Shown: positions 25,401 through 37,533 of the stretch, in pieces
Layout: every line of letters begins with the position of its first letter
How positions within the stretch are numbered: position 1 is the first letter of the stretch
DNA from: Chamaea fasciata
Lineage: Eukaryota > Chordata > Aves > Passeriformes > Sylviidae
Direction: 5' to 3'
Length of the DNA: 64,000 bases
Assembly: GCA_029207755.1 (NCBI GenBank)
Contig: JARCOQ010000016.1
Span: 6,372,501-6,436,500, forward strand
Program-made: the position numbers and the translations under genes
Notes under the pieces: model-generated
Told to the model about the DNA's origin: nothing
Seen by the model: only the letters and a program-made list of their open reading frames with translations
The model's database searches: none

Positions 25401-28400
25401 GAGGGAACAGCTCGGAGGTTCTGTCAGCTGTAGAACATCCAAAACACAGGGAATTCTCCATAAAGCCGAAGTATGACCCCCCCCGCCCACCAGTCAGGCT
25501 TGGCAGGAAGTTCTTTATCTGTTTTAATAACTAATTCAACTGGATAGTTGGATGTTCTGGCTGCAGTTAAGAGATCCAGTTCCTCCAGTGGAGCAGTTTG
25601 GCACTAAAACTAAGCCTGTGTAACTACTGGCTGATGAGGGGCAACAATTCCATGTCCCTGCTCCCTCTTCTTAAAGGAAAACCAAACAGAAAAAAAACTA
25701 CCTGTGCAGAGGGAGTAGGGAGAACATAGATACAGACAAAAGAGCGCCCCAAACTCAGCCTAGCTAGATTAACAAGAACTCACAAAGTCACAGCATTTTG
25801 GTAGGAGACAGATTTAGATGAGCCAGCTTGAGCTGGTAGCTTGGAGGGATCAAAAAATTCCTTATGTTAAGGAGTGAACCTCAACAGAGGACACAGCTCG
25901 ATGCAGAAAATGCACCAACAGCTGCAGCAGAAGGAGCTTCAGAACCTCAGAGCTCACAAATCCATGTGCAGGCAGAGAGGAAAGCGAGGCAGGGAAGGCG
26001 TGCACATTTAATGACTTCTGCATCCCTGGTTTCCTTGTGTTATCTGAAGGAAAGCATCAGATCCAGAACACGTATGTTTCACACTCCTCAGCCTGCACAT
26101 GCCCCAAGAGAGTTAAGTTATAAACCTGGCTATTATTTACATCTCCTCAGCATCCCATTTAGGATGTTTCCAAGGAATTCAGCAGGGCTTTTTCCTTTTC
26201 TTTTATGCAAGTAAAAAACCAATATTGGAAGGCAAGGGCTACAAACATAGCCTGAGGTTAACGCCACACATGACAAGTTCATGTGCACAGATATTACATA
26301 AGAAACACACTGCCTCACACAGAAGGAGGGGGTGGGTTAAATAGCTTTCTGGGGCTTTTTAAAATAATCCTTCAGTGGAAAAGATTTCATTTAAAGCTTT
26401 TAAAGTGTGATGACCATGCTCCATTATGAACCACTCACTGAGCTACCCGTGACCTGCACCTCTGTCACAATTCCAGCACAGGGATGAGCAGAATGAGACA
26501 CTCAGCATGTCCTGCTGTACCCCACATGTTCAAAGACGAAATGGCCACCAAGGTACTTTCCTGCACAGGATTGTTTAGAGGCACATGAAAGCTCCTTGGA
26601 GAAAGCAATCACCTGGGCTTTCAGCAGGGCTGTGCTTGGATGGGACACTGAGGCAGAGTAGAAATGTGCAGCTGCTGCTGTTGTCCGGTGTTCAGGGAGA
26701 ACAAGGAACGGCTCTGAGAAAACTAACAGCTCTGTGGTTTTAAACTGGGAGGGAAAGCAGAAAACAAACAGATGATTTGCTTGGCATTTTGCTAGAAGCA
26801 AACAGAAGAGCTGAGATTTACTTAAAGGACTGGTGAAGTGAACCAGAGATGGGAAAGAAAATGATTCCAGGGTGAGCTCTCCAAGCACTGAGGTGGCAAA
26901 GGATACCTCCAGCCCAGCCCTTGGGTGGGGGCTTTGGTCCATGCAGGCTGAGCCCCTTTAGCCTCCTGCAGAATGAACAAGAGGGAGAAAGAATAACGAA
27001 CAGGGATATGTAGTGAAAACAGGGAGCGGGAGAGATGTCGCTGGAGTAAGCACTGCCTCTTGCTCATGTTCACTTCAGTCAAAAGGTCAAGAATTCTCTT
27101 GTATGGCGATTTTCATTTTTAAAAAACAACCCTGAATGGTTCACAAGCACTTTTTTCCCCCAGCACCAAACCCTTACATACACCATCTTAATAAACATCT
27201 CCACGTTGGAGAGGGATAAAAGGCATTTTGTTTTGATTTCATTATATCTCCTGAAATTGCTTTTTTCTTTCTGCATTTTTTTGTTGTCATTCAGTTGTGG
27301 TGGCCCTCACTGAGGGATAATGCAATAACACTTCTGACAAGGTTAGCTTTCCAATAACTTTGCAAATGGCATTTCCCAATGACAAAACAAGCACAGCTTC
27401 TCCTCTCTTCGTAATTAATATAATAGAAATGTCAACCTGAAAAGTTGGTCTCCAAAGGTAGTATGTTATCAACAGAAAATTAATTTATTAAAGCCAGAAA
27501 GTGTTTCCTTATCTGCAAAGCTGAAAATACTATTTACAGAGCAGAATTCCTGTTACAAGCATAAAACATAAAACTTCTGCAGCTTATATATGTGTCTGAA
27601 AAAAACAGCAACTGAGGGGAGGAGTTGAATTGCTCAAATTTCTAATTCAGACACTAGATCATTTGGGGAGCTGCACATTCCTTTTGCAAATGCCCTGTAG
27701 AAGCACACAGCTCTACGCTGTGTGCACATCCTACAAGAAACATTACCCCACATCCATGTTAATCTTTAATTTAATCCCAAGTTCAATGCACAGAATGAGC
27801 CTTCCCAGCTCCTCTCCCATCCATGTAGCAATAACAAACTGTTGGTCTTGGACCTGCCTGTAACCCATCTACCACAGAAGGCAGGGAAAAATGGGCGTGG
27901 GAGCAGGGACTGTTCCAGCCACTTCTTCCAGTGGAAAGCAATTCCAACATCATCTTGATGCCTAAAAAGCGTGTCCTCTTTTCCTGCCTCATGCTCACAC
28001 TTTACCTGTTGATCCCTTTATAAACTCCTGACTTCAAAAAGGCAAGTGATCTTTCTAGGGAAATCCTGAAGCTCTGCATTCATACAGGCAGAAAATGACG
28101 CCTCAGCTTCCCCACTGACCCAAACTGGTTCCACCTGAACAGGCAAGTTTACAGTTAATGATTCTTCACCTGCCCCACACAACACTAAAAAAACCCAGCA
28201 GCTGTTCTGTCTAGTGAGAAACTTGTAAAATAATAATCTCATGACACCAATCAAAATTAATTAACTGAAACTGCACCAATTCTTCAAATTTTCTATAGCT
28301 TCTATTAAACAGTTGTTGACTATCTGAAATACCACCTAAACAAATGTGCTCATAAAAGAGGGAACAGTACATTTCTCCTCCATGCAACAAATCATGGGTC

Positions 28401-31400
28401 AGAGACCATTTCCAAGATGCTTTGTAAAACCTCATTTGACTTCTAATATATTCATCAATTTAAGCAATGCTTGACCTGAGATGTTGTGAACCCACATTGA
28501 ACAAAATAGTCAGTACTGCATGATACTGTGCCAGGAGCAATCCAAAACTCCTCAATTCTCCAGACAGTCCTTCAGTTTTATAAAGATTTTGGGTCTTCAT
28601 TTGAAAGGATGCTCTGACTGGTGTCTGAGTAGTGCAGCTGTTCTTACCAGAGGCTCCCATCACATGTTGAAATAAGCTACTGTGCAATTACTTAATTATC
28701 TCTCTCTCCTATCCTTTAAAAAAAAAATAAAATCCACTGCAATTCAACTTGAAGCAAACCCAGTTAATCCAGTTTTATGGCTGAGAATTAAAACAGAGAG
28801 AAGTCAGAGATTCAAAGCTGCAGCTCCTGTGGCAATACCACCACTCTAAGAGGCAGCGAGATTAATGCCTTCAAACCGTAAGTGTGTGAGGAACAAAGAA
28901 TTGCAAAAAAAAAAAAAAACCCCACAACCAAAAACCTTTTTGTGCAGCTTAGCCTTGCTGGTATTTCAGAGCCTGCTGTTCAGAAATCCTAAGCCCCTTC
29001 CCCATCCCTGGATGCTGCCCAAGCCCCTGCCCAGCAGTCAGGTTTGTTCTGCCCGAGTTCCCCCAACAATCACTCCCTCATTCCACCCATCCATCTTCCC
29101 CCTGCTTCCCTGCCAGACCTGCTCAACCATCCTTCATAATTCAGAGCTGAGGAGCTAAGGAATAAATGTTGCAGCACATGCATCAAGGGAACTATAACTT
29201 TGAATTACCTGACCCGGGTGAGTTTAAATTCTCAGCCATAACATTGGATTAACCTAATTTCTTTTTATTGAATATTTTACCTTTAGAAGTCCTACAGCCC
29301 TTTCTCTCAGAGAAATATGCGAACTGAAGGTCATATAAATTCTTTTATGGGTATATTTCTAATTTTCATAATCTAACCTCTTAGCAGTGAGCATTAATAT
29401 CTAGTGGGGGCAGAACAAAGCAGAATCCATCCAGTATTCTGGGAAAAAAAGATCACATTCCTATTGTTCTTCACAAATACCTCATAAAACAACATATAAC
29501 TTTTAACTTTGCTGCATACTCTGAATTGTTATAAAATTTTAAAAAACCCTCTAAACTTGCTGCTTAAATAGAAGTTATGCCAGAGATAACATCAATAAGA
29601 ATAGAGAGGCTGTCCCTGTGCCTCCACCTCAAAAACATCAGATATAAAGATAATAACGAACTCCGTATTTTTATCATTGCAAGGTTTACCAGATACATAA
29701 TAAGGCAAGAGAAAGAATTACACAGAACTGATTCCCAGAAAACTGCGAAGATAATTTTTTATGAGCTCTTTTATGCTTCTGAAAGGGAAAGGGAAGCAAG
29801 GCCCAGGGGCCAATTCATCTTCTGCCTCCAGGCTGGCCATTTGAACTCAGCCTCACCATTTCCATGTTGAGAGCCCTCAGGTGATAAAGCTCAGCTCTAA
29901 CAAAGCACATCACCTTCCTGCCTCCACGGGACAAAATCCTGCAGGTACCACACGGGTACACAAAGTACAATACCCAAAGTCAGGGAAAAGGCACATTTAT
30001 CCACTAGCTGTGAGGAACTGGGACAACAGATGAAGAGGAAAAGGTCTCACTCGAGAGGAGGCAGTGGAAAACAAGAAGGGAAGACTCAATCCCAAACATG
30101 TGCAGTGCCCACATCTCAGAGCCAGAGACACCTCTGACAGATCAAACTAAGGGAACTCTTAGGCTTTGAAAAGTCATTTTGGAGCAGGATAAGGAAGTGA
30201 GAACTCAACAGCTCTGCTACTTTCTTCACTGAGTCAAAAGTGAGTCGTAAACTTATGACGAAGTCAGGCAAAGTAAGGAACAATGGCAAATAAGGAAACC
30301 AATCAAAAGAAAGGCAGGCACTGCTCTGGGAGCCCACACCACCAAAAAACCATTCTTCTGACTTTCCCGAATCTGCAAATCTCCCTTGAGAAACAGTAAC
30401 TATGTTCTGGTTTAATTTAAAGATACTTCCTCCTCCCAAATGGTCTTTGTGCACTGCTTCAACACTCCTGCAAGACAGGCCCTTCTACAAACACATGGAT
30501 CTCAGCTTTCCTTGTTAATTCTTTTTAGAGAGATTCTGCAATTGTATCAGTAAGTGATATTAGCAAGCCTCCTGAAACAACCTGTTTCAAAGGAAAATGG
30601 CTTGTACTCATTTTATTCTGGAAGACAATTGCCATTTGCTTAATATAGCCATGATATTTTACTGAGGTAATTATACTCTTAGCTATCAGTAACAATTAAA
30701 CCCTTAGATTGAGGTTGCTTAATAAAGGTCTCAAAATAAATAACACATTCCAAACACAGTATTTTAAAATGTCAAGCATGCAAATAGGATCTTGTAATGA
30801 ATATAACGAAGCATCAAGTATAAATCAGCACAGAGTTAGTTTGTCACTGTACAAGTGTCTGCAAAAATTGCCGTTGGAGTATTGTGGGATTGTTCTCAGG
30901 AAGCTACAGAAAGGGCAGTGCTGCAGATGAAACCATTCCAATAAATACTATGGCTGGTTCATGGCAAGGCCAGGGTGAAGCCATCAGCGCTGCTGTGCTT
31001 CTCTGGGGGCAGGGCTGAGTGACTTGGGGAACAGCTGAGGCTGATAAAATCTGTATTTGTTCTTTTGTATTCCCTGTAGCAACTTCCTTGAAAACCGGAG
31101 TGAGACCATTCCATTAAAAGCTAAATAAAACTCAAAAGCAGACAAATTAGAGGGTACAGACAGAGGGAAAAAAAAATCACTCTCAGACTCTGAGAACTAG
31201 AGATACTTGAAATCAGGTCAACAGATCCTAGCAGGCTGTTAGGTACGGAAGGTGAGAGCATGGTTTAAAGGTCCTCACAGTGCAGACTGCAGGATGATTG
31301 AGAAAGGGAAAGCAGACCAGTGATACACATGAAAAAAAAAACCAAAAAAACAGGAAATGTGTTGTCAGGACAAGCACTTGTGGAGTTATCTTGCACAATA

Positions 31401-31499
31401 GATGCAGGCAAAGAGTGGTACAGCAAGTTACCTCCACCACTGCTACATGTGGAGGCAGCTGCCTGAGCTCCAGGAGGTGGTTAAATGGATCAGGACTAA

Positions 31500-31576
31500 A
31501 AGAAAAAAAAAAAAAAGAAAAGAAAAAAGAAAAAAAGCCACAACAAATTTGGATTATACAGGGAAAAAAAAAAAAA
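31500..31576. repeat. A/G-rich low-complexity tract
   Basis: Runs of A (up to 14) separated by single G form an oligopurine tract at 31500-31537. After a short unique gap, a 13-base A run ends in CCAAAAC. A lysine-rich open frame across it has no coding meaning. Confidence 0.88.
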
Positions 31577-34169
31577 CCAAAACAAACCAACCAACTACAA
31601 AACTGTTGGTCAGAACTCCATTTCCCTGGAGCATGATCCACCCCATAGACAGATGGCAGTCAGAGGCCAACAAAAACAAAGTGTGATATTTCCTTAACTC
31701 CAACGAACAATGTCTATGGAAGCAGTCATCAAACTCCCAAATCCTGCTTTCTCCTCACAAAACTCAGCACCCTTTATCCAGTAACCCAGACACTCCTGTG
31801 GAAATCACAAACATGGAGCCCAGCAACCATCCTGCACCAGACTGAACTCAGGAGTGTTTGAACACCAGTTCATAGGGCAGGGAATTATTCATAAAAGCAC
31901 CTACCTCATCTCTGACCCACTGGTCTTCATTCTTTAATAAAGGCACCCTGCAAGAAGGGTCTGGGAATTAATATTGATGATGGTACTGGGTATTAAAAAT
32001 TAAAATTCAGCAGTGACCTGTTCCAAACCCCTGCGCTCCACAGGCAGCAATTCTCTCTTTGCCACTGTCCCACACCTTAATGATCTTCTGTCTCCTTCTG
32101 CTATTATCCTCCTTCACCTCCAACTACCAACCACCTTTTCTCTGAAATTATTTAACTGATTAATATAATCAAGTTGAAATTAGAGAGACCTCTGCTCAAT
32201 CTAAAAGGCTGCTGAGTTCCCCTCAAGCACAAAGTCTTGTCTCCCTCTTCTCAAGGACGCAGGATGGTCCAAGGAAGCACTCACAAAGCCTGCCTTGCTT
32301 AAATGCTGGAGAGGGAGATGTGGAATCACCTTAAAATGTATTTATTTGCCAGTCATAAAAGGGAAGGTAACTTCCCTGAGTTTATAAAAACCTACAAAGT
32401 GAGCAGAGGGAAAAAAGGTTTGGCCAGGGTCAGGCTGACAGCAGTTAACAACCACGTGTGGAGCAGCAGCACAGCTTAAATGACATCCACAGAACCATGA
32501 CATGGATTGAAGGAAGGAGAGTCACAACAGCCAGGGAAAGCATTGGATACTGCTCATAGCCCTGAGGAGCAGCTCAGACCTGCCCCAAGGCTGGCTGTGC
32601 TGCCTGCATGCAGAGCACAGCTCAGGGTGTGATGCCCAAAAGCTCTGTCACAAGGATCTGCTTGCCTAAGAGCCTCTTTTTAGTGCTGCTGAGTGCAAGA
32701 CTGACTGCTGTATTTACAGCTAATTTTTCACATATCCCAGGAAAGGGGTTAATTCACCTTCTATGCTGCACACCCAGAACTTTAAGATCCTTCCTTGTGC
32801 TTTAAAATCATCTATCTACCTCCTCAGAAAACATATCATGCAGGACCCAATATGACAGAGAAGCTATCAGCATTATTTTAAATCTTTACTGATTACAAAA
32901 CAAAGCAGATGGCAAATCAAGTCATGAACTCTGCAGCTGCCATGCTTAATGAACAGTTTAATTACCTAGTCCCATTTCTGATGCATTTTTGCCATTCTCA
33001 GCTCTGGGAGTCACTAATATACTTCACACTGACTGATATCTCCAAGAACATGTGGTATCAGCAGTCAGCTGGAGTTGGTTAATCAATACTTGTTTAATCT
33101 CTAACTTTTATGGTGATGGCCTAAATTATGTCTCAATAGAAACAGATTTCTTATCATATCACATGATCTGGTTGAGAGCCCAGGAAACAAAAGGGAATTT
33201 TTCAGTCTCTTCTCTGGGTAGCAGAGTACCCAAAGGCAGACAAGTGCACAGACAGGAAATAAACACAGTGAAACAACAACGTCCAACACAAGCAGATTAG
33301 TTCAGTCGTTGTGTTGTGCCTTATACGAGAGCAAGGGCTGCAATTATGGCACTGTGCATTCGTAAAGCCTACAATTTCAGGAACAAATTGGACTCATTTG
33401 GAATAAGTTACAAAAAGTAACTGAGATTGGGCTTCCCATTTTGAGTTTTGAGCTTCCTGCAAAGGATCACATCCTGGCTGCAAAAAGCAGGGCATCTTGC
33501 CTCCGGTCAAACCTGCAGTGGTATGGGCTGATCCCACACACTCTACAGCTGCTTGCAGAAGTTCCTTCTGGGTACACACTGTGCTTTCAGGAGTCACTGA
33601 ACTGAACATGGGCAGGGAATGAGGCTGGCAGGTCTGAACCCTGGCAGCAGCCAAGTAAGAAACACAGTAAGAGCTGATCACAATCAGGTGAAATCACAGG
33701 AGGAGAGGAGGAGATGATAGCCAGCCTTTGGCCCTCCACATCAGAGGGCTTTGGGAGTTTTTGAGTGCGTCTTTATTGCTGTTCTCCAGCAACATTTCTG
33801 ATGCACAGGACCCAGTTGTACCCTCTGGAAGCTGCCCTCCTGAAATAAATAAGCCAGAACTGGCTTTCCATGACATACTGACTCAGTCAGCTGCTTACAC
33901 TCAAATAAGGATTTTCAGAAAGGGTTTTTCATTTTGGGAGGCCTCTATGTCATATAAAATTTCCTAAGATATTCCAATTTTTGCCATTCAGTACAGAACT
34001 GACTGTTTTTAACAAGCCCACTTCATAAACAAAGACCAGGAGTTGTGTGCAAAGCTCTCATCAAAGGAGAAACACTCAAAAGCTTAAGGACAACACAAAA
34101 GTCAAATACAAAACTGTGTGAGCAAGCATGGCGTTCAAAGCAAATACAGCAGTACATCAAACAGGCAAA

Positions 34170-34235
34170 AGGGCAGAGGTGGACTAGATGTTTCCCCAGC
34201 ATTTCAGGCACCTCCCAGTACTGCTGTATCACAGC
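34170..34235 (+). mobile_element. Possible old CR1 3' tail
   Basis: A block reading GAGGTGGACTAGATG is followed by C-rich sequence and CTGTATCACAG. That resembles the common CR1 ending, where a GGACTAGATG segment is followed by a CCTTCCA-type segment and a TCTGTGA repeat. The middle part matches poorly, so this may be a very worn copy or chance. Confidence 0.3.
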
Positions 34236-37200
34236 TACCCTAGGTACTAAAGTAAAGATGAGTTTCCCAAAACTCTGAGCTAAGGGAAAGCAAAAAGCAT
34301 GACAGACAGCAAACCCAGCCAGGCAGATCCCTGAGAGAGTGAATCCATCCCTTCAAACATCAATTTCTGTTTCATCACCTTAAGTGAAGGGAGTGACGCC
34401 CCAGGAGAAGCCTGCCAGCCATCAATGTCTGAAAGCCTCGGTGGTGTCCTAGTCTACTTTTATATTTCATGGAAAACATGTAAATCAGGAAACTTCAGTC
34501 CTGCCCTGATTTACAAGGACGTATGGGACAAAATGATCAACCAACACGTTCTAAAGAGCAGTTTGTGTGCAGGAACAATCAGGATGCAGCTCCTACACCA
34601 GCCCACACTCAGCAGTGGAATCGATGGGGCTGGACCACTCCAGTAACATCCAGAGATTGGAGAATGCTGTTCCAGTCTGCCAGGGAAGAGAGATTTGTAG
34701 GGATGCACTGAAGTATCCCAGACTGACAACTGTGTCACTTCCAACCAACGGGAAAGGCCCGAGATCAAGAAAGCCCAAAGGAAGCAAATGAGGTGAGGAA
34801 GGAAGAAATGGACAGAGAGGTGAAACGCACCGAAATGGAAATATGAGAGCAACCAAGACAGAGACTGTGGCAAGCAGCAACTGAGCACAACTGACAAGTG
34901 AGACAGGCAGTCTGCAAGAGTCACAAAATACTGCTTCAGACTTGTGGGGATAAAACCCAGTAGCCACAGAAGTGCGAAGGAGTCAGGCTGGCAAAGCGAG
35001 TACCCCCTGAAGAGAGTTCATTTACTACTGAAATATTAGGTACTGCTGTTACCAAACAAAAAAAAACAGCTCGTTGATTTCTATTCATATTTTAAAGCAT
35101 ATTCTAGGACTGAGACTTCCAGGTTCCAACCTGAGCCCAAAAGAAGGCAAACTGCTTCAGCATTAAACTTGCGCTGTTGAACACCTCTGATGCCTTTCAG
35201 GCCTTGTTTGCTCAGCACACAGGAACTGATTCACTGCCCTAGCAGACTCAAACGTACACAAATGCAGAAGTCATACTACCAAAAGCAATAGCATTTCAAT
35301 CATATATATAATACTCTCCCCCAAATTAGATTTTCACAGTCCTATTTAACAAGACAAAGACTGAATAGAGAGAACTCATCTTTTCCATTCTCAAATTACA
35401 TAAGAGCACGCTACCGTACTGATGCCACTAATTAGATAATTAAATACCATTCTAGGTGATATGCTTTCAATGTAAAATAATTATTTCTGACAGGAAATTT
35501 ATTTGCTCAATCTCATTTTAAATCACAATATCATACTTTTTTAATTAAATTGAATTCTTTCTTCTGATTTTGCATGAGAAGAGCAACCAGCAGGAGACAC
35601 AGTGCTGAGGATAGATTGTCCAAGTACCATAATGCATGTACTTCTTCACAAAGGACCCCAGCATTCTCTGGATGGAATATAAATTTTCAGAGAACAGCAA
35701 AGTCTTTATTCCTTCAAAACAGGTCAGTTGATGAATCACTGAGCACACTGAAAACCTCCCCTGTCAAAACACAAGTTTATTTGCCATGGTCTGATGAAGA
35801 ACACTTCCAACTTTTCCTGTGCTCCTCTTCAGGGGGAGCACAGCAAACAAAGCAAAGGTTTGTCTTTCCATATAAATGAGGGTACACTCCATCACATGAC
35901 AAAGTAGTGTTGTGGTTTTGTCCCATACTTAAAGAAAAGTAATAATATTTTTATGTCCTATGATAAAAAGTCTTTCTGCTGAACACTGGAAATCAGTTAA
36001 CCAAGGGAATATTTTCGAAACCATCTGAGAAACTTCCTTCATGGCTGAGCAGTCCAGCACAATGTTAGACAGCTGAAAAGGTTATAAAGACAGGTTTTTT
36101 ATTGGGCTCAGTATGCACCTGGGTCTTCTGCAGCCATGGCAGTCCCAAACTAGAACACTACAGAGAGCTGCCTGCTGCTGGCGGCAGGAGAAGGGCTGGG
36201 AGATGCTTTTTCTGTTTCCATGGAGAGTTTGGTCCACCCACCCTGACTCGGTGTGAGGCTGAAAGAACCGCTGTCATTTTTCTCTTCGCACTACTGTGAC
36301 TCTCCATGGCATCAAACTCTGCAGTCAGAAGATCTGATGGAATATCCTCTTGTAAAGTGGCTGCTTCATGCTTCAAGAGCCCTGCTTGCTGCACCATACA
36401 TCACAGCTTCTTTGTCTCAACAATGACATGGGAATTACACAAAATTGGAATTAAAATCGATCAAAACGCTTTAGTTGACACTGAAAATCAAAGCCTAAAG
36501 CTCAGGCACCACAGCAGTTCCTTCCCCTCCTGCCTCCCCACGTGGTGATGCGCCTGGCTCCCTCTCATGAGCTCTGACTACTGGAGTCTGACCTTCTGCA
36601 CGCACATAAGCTCATTTACGTGAGCAGCTTTATAACACCAGGGAGATTGCTCAGATGAGGGAAGTTTTGCAAGGAGTATTCTTGGAAAGTGAAGTAACTC
36701 TCATTCTGGCTACAACAAATTATTATTCCCTTTGTGGAAAGAGAGCTCTCAGAATTTAATATAAAATTTTCAATGCTCTGCAGACTTCAGAATTATTGTA
36801 TAGAATTTCATCATGAGAGCACACCTGATATAGGATGATGCAGACCCCTTTGATATATTCTATAGAAAGAATCTTAAAACGTATTTTCAATTTACTGGTC
36901 TAGTGCTTGCCATTACATTTGAACAGACTTCCAGCGTAAGAGGAAGGCAAATCTCTTACTCTCTGTAAATTGTTTTTCCACAGGAACAGTTGACAAGGTG
37001 CTGCCACTTCGTTCTTTTTAGGAAAGGAGGCAATGCAGCCAAAGCCATTATAAATTCCCTTCAGTGGCTCAAAACATTCCAGCAACAACATGATTCAATT
37101 CTCTGCCCTCGCAGTGATGCCAAGGCTCAGACAAAGTCACATATCCTCAGCACAGCATGAGCCCAGCTGTGGGGGATCACAAGCACAGTTTTAGGAGGCA

Positions 37201-37388
37201 CTGGTGCTTCCATTCCAATGAAGCCCTAAAGACAGGTTTCATGTCTCCCACGGCACCCATTATGCAAAGACCCCAGAACGGTTTTGTAGCACCAGTTATA
37301 GAGGTGAACAAAGGAGAAATAGGAAGGACTGCACCTGGCAGAAAGAAATAAGGACATGGGCCTTTCCAAACGTGGTCTGGGAACTCAC

Positions 37389-37533
37389 CTTGGTGAGGAG
37401 CACCACACGTTTCTGCAGCCGCCGGACCAGTGCTTCCTGGTGCTCTCGTTTCTTCTTCTCGTCGAACAACTGGCTCTGCACACCCAGGATTTCCTCCTGG
37501 AGCTGCTGCCGGGCCTTCTCCAGCGTCCGGGCA
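37389..37533 (-). CDS. MAD1L1: Internal exon of MAD1L1 (mitotic spindle assembly checkpoint protein MAD1), partial gene
   Basis: Seen: a 145-base segment flanked on the minus strand by a pyrimidine-rich acceptor ending TTTCTTAG (AG at 37535-37534) and a strong donor, AAG|GTGAGTTC (GT at 37388-37387). It opens with one base completing a split codon (phase 2), then has 48 codons with no stop, and ends on a codon boundary. The peptide begins [14 protein letters not shown] and ends [12 protein letters not shown]. It is rich in K, E, Q, R and L in a heptad-like pattern, so it is probably coiled coil. Known: MAD1 is a long coiled-coil protein that docks at unattached kinetochores and nuclear pores and recruits MAD2 to build the checkpoint signal. 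From memory, human MAD1 has a near-identical RLQKRVLLLTK block in its middle third, N-terminal to the MAD2-binding motif, followed by ERDGMR, which would open the next exon. Inference: this is that exon. The neighbouring exons are not in the window. An unrelated coiled-coil protein is the main alternative and seems unlikely. Confidence 0.87.

Larger units (their letters stand above)
1..37388 (-). other. MAD1L1: Partial intron of MAD1L1, 3' side of the exon
   Basis: Inferred from the donor site at 37388. No further minus-strand exon continuing the MAD1 reading frame is visible down to position 1, so the intron is at least 37.4 kb. It is ordinary A/T-leaning sequence with scattered A-runs. It holds one clear CR1 tail (17290), one doubtful CR1 tail (34170), a possible SINE remnant (13762), two short tandem duplications (12562, 23084), a TA/GATA microsatellite (21053), an A/G-rich tract (31500), a TATA-armed inverted repeat (12462) and several CpG-retaining blocks (2161, 16085, 16893, 17730, 24030, 25235). 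I see no gene, RNA gene or intact mobile element in the remaining stretches (for example 2700-12400, 18050-21000, 26000-31200 and 32000-34100). Short open frames there lack splice context and recognisable protein character. Confidence 0.7.

Noticed and set aside
31298..31686. Lysine-rich plus-strand frames and the matching phenylalanine-rich minus-strand frame
   Set aside because: They are produced by the A/G-rich low-complexity tract.
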